From positions 18,629,207 to 18,693,206 of the forward strand of contig NC_089983.1 of the NCBI RefSeq assembly GCF_036417845.1: a stretch of 64,000 bases of DNA, written 5' to 3'. This DNA comes from Apteryx mantelli (Eukaryota; Chordata; Aves; Apterygiformes; Apterygidae). Of the stretch, positions 62,501 through 64,000 are shown one piece after another. A program made the position numbers and the translations under genes. The notes beneath the pieces are model-generated. The model had not been told where the DNA came from. It was given only the letters and a program-made list of their open reading frames with translations, and did not search any database. Every line of letters begins with the position of its first letter. Position 1 is the first letter of the stretch.

Positions 62501-64000
62501 AGGAGGTAGAAGCTACTAATAACAGGATGTAGTCTCCTCTTGTCCAGACATTTAAACTAATCCCCTACTGAGTACAGACAACCTGTCAACAAGGAAAGCG
62601 CAGGACAGAAGCACTGAGAAGCACCTATTAGCTCTGAGGAATATACCTCAAACAGCCGGATTTCACTGCTAGATCACTGAATCCTGATGGTTGTTAGAAC
62701 AGAACCAGTGGGATTTCTTTGATACTGCAAACAGGCTTTCAGGAAAGTAAACCCAGCTCTCCTCCTTCCCTGGGACTCACCATCTAGTTTTCCCAAGAAG
62801 TCTGCTATATTAAGCTATGAGGCAGCAATGCTGGCTGGGCCACTTTTCCGTTGGGTTTGGCCTCCCTTGAGAGTTGCTCCATTCTTACATATCTACAGAG
62901 AAACTGCTTGTTCTGCCTGGCTTTCCTCAGTTTGTGTGTTCAGTTGTGCCTTTAATTTCACACAGAACAGGCCAGATTTTGCATGATGTGGGCACAGACC
63001 TGTATGATTTCAGTTCTCAATCACATTTCTTTGAAATTAGAACCAGCTTCCTCTTGCTCTCCTCCTAACATTTCCTAGATGATTTCCTGACATTTTCTTG
63101 CACTTTTCCATAGACTCCCAAGTTCACTATGTAACTCCCTCCCAATATGAAAAGCTCTATTATTTATTCCTAGTAATGGCTCCTAGGGTACTGATTAATG
63201 AGTGTTGTTTTTTTTTATATACCTGCCATACTTTTATCAACTTCTAGACCAAAGTGGAAAATTTAGGGACAAAATGGTGAAGGGCATTGTAGCCAATGGA
63301 AGAAAAAACTGGATTAAGACTCCAGAATGAAAGCCTCTCCTTACCTACATGTCTGCTGCTGTCAAATTACAGTGCCTTTCTTACATGAGGAAATAACTGG
63401 AGCTAGAGACTTATGGCACAGCCCTCAGAAGAGATACAGCTCAGCTGCTAATGAAGCAGGTGGGAAGCACGAGTGAGCCTGAGCAGCCACCGAAGGAAGT
63501 TCAGTGCCTGAAAAGAAGGTCTCACACTATAAAAGAGAGGAAGGGGGAGGTGTAATGAGACACATGGATGACACTGGAAACTTAGGAGTTGTACGGCTTC
63601 TATGTTATACAGCTCTACACAGATACATATGTATCTTACACATGCACATATTTATACACACACACATATATATATACACACACATATATATGCATGTGTG
63701 AAATGTATATACATTCACATTTATATATCTATCCTTAGTAATACAAGGATTAAGCTGCCAAAGCCTAAAAAAGATATTTGGCACCCAAGTCCCATTAATT
63801 TCAAAGATCTACAACTCATTTCATAAACTAATACAGGCAAAGTTCCTCAAAAGTTTTCCTCCTGACATTTCTCAGAGTGCCTACAGCATCACAGTATTCC
63901 GAATCAGTTCTGATAAACTCATACACAGGCAGTCCTCTTCTGACTGATGTAACAGCAGTCAAAATACATGCTGGCAGGGGCGGATTCAGGTGGGTATTAA
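56560..64000. other. Intergenic downstream of CAVIN2, no gene seen
   Basis: AT-rich DNA with short frames only (at most 114 codons, 61707-62051 on the minus strand, which is the complement of a purine-rich tract). No CR1 tail, RNA gene or exon of the expected next gene was recognised. Confidence 0.65.
63650..63700 (+). repeat. Compound (CA)n/(TA)n microsatellite
   Basis: Alternating ACACAC and ATATAT blocks (CACACACATATATATATAC). The His/Ile/Tyr-rich frames across it are low-complexity artefacts. Confidence 0.88.

Noticed and set aside
1..64000. CRISPR arrays, bacterial operons, phage or integrated viral genes
   Set aside because: No regular repeat-spacer array, no ribosome-binding-site-led gene runs and no viral domains were seen. 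The genome is vertebrate.

Overview
The window is bird (avian) nuclear DNA. It has spliced vertebrate genes with GT-AG introns. It also has two short 3' ends of CR1-type LINEs carrying the ATTCTGTG tail typical of birds, few other interspersed repeats, and small GC-rich islands in an AT-rich background. The species cannot be named from the sequence alone.

Two protein-coding genes are supported, both on the + strand. Positions 1-12,335 hold the 3' end of TMEFF2 (tomoregulin-2): three coding exons (3942-4065, 5952-6110, 12002-12098) encode the end of the extracellular region, the EGF-like module, the transmembrane helix and the 31-residue cytoplasmic tail. A short 3'UTR with two poly(A) signals follows. 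The upstream TMEFF2 exons (follistatin/Kazal modules) lie outside the window. From about 46.3 to 56.55 kb lies the complete coding sequence of CAVIN2 (SDPR, a caveolar coat protein): exon 1 at 46315-46692, a 7.3 kb intron, exon 2 at 53965-54759, and a 3'UTR of about 1.8 kb. The order TMEFF2 then CAVIN2 on one strand matches the arrangement I know from human chromosome 2q32, so this is an ordinary conserved syntenic block. The two proteins are neighbours in the genome and are not known to act in one pathway.

The roughly 34 kb between the genes has no supported coding gene. It contains several GC-rich islands, notably a cluster at 18.5-21.9 kb with a TATA-box-like element, plus two CR1 fragments, simple repeats and AT-rich sequence. 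The 7.4 kb after CAVIN2 shows no gene.

The most unusual structure is a 52-bp tandem array at 46659-46918. It spans the end of CAVIN2 exon 1 and repeats the exon end and its GTGAGT splice donor five times. Only the first donor gives an intact protein. A second, 34-bp G-rich minisatellite lies in the presumed CAVIN2 promoter. I found no RNA gene, CRISPR, bacterial, phage or viral feature, and no evidence of a wholly new biological system.
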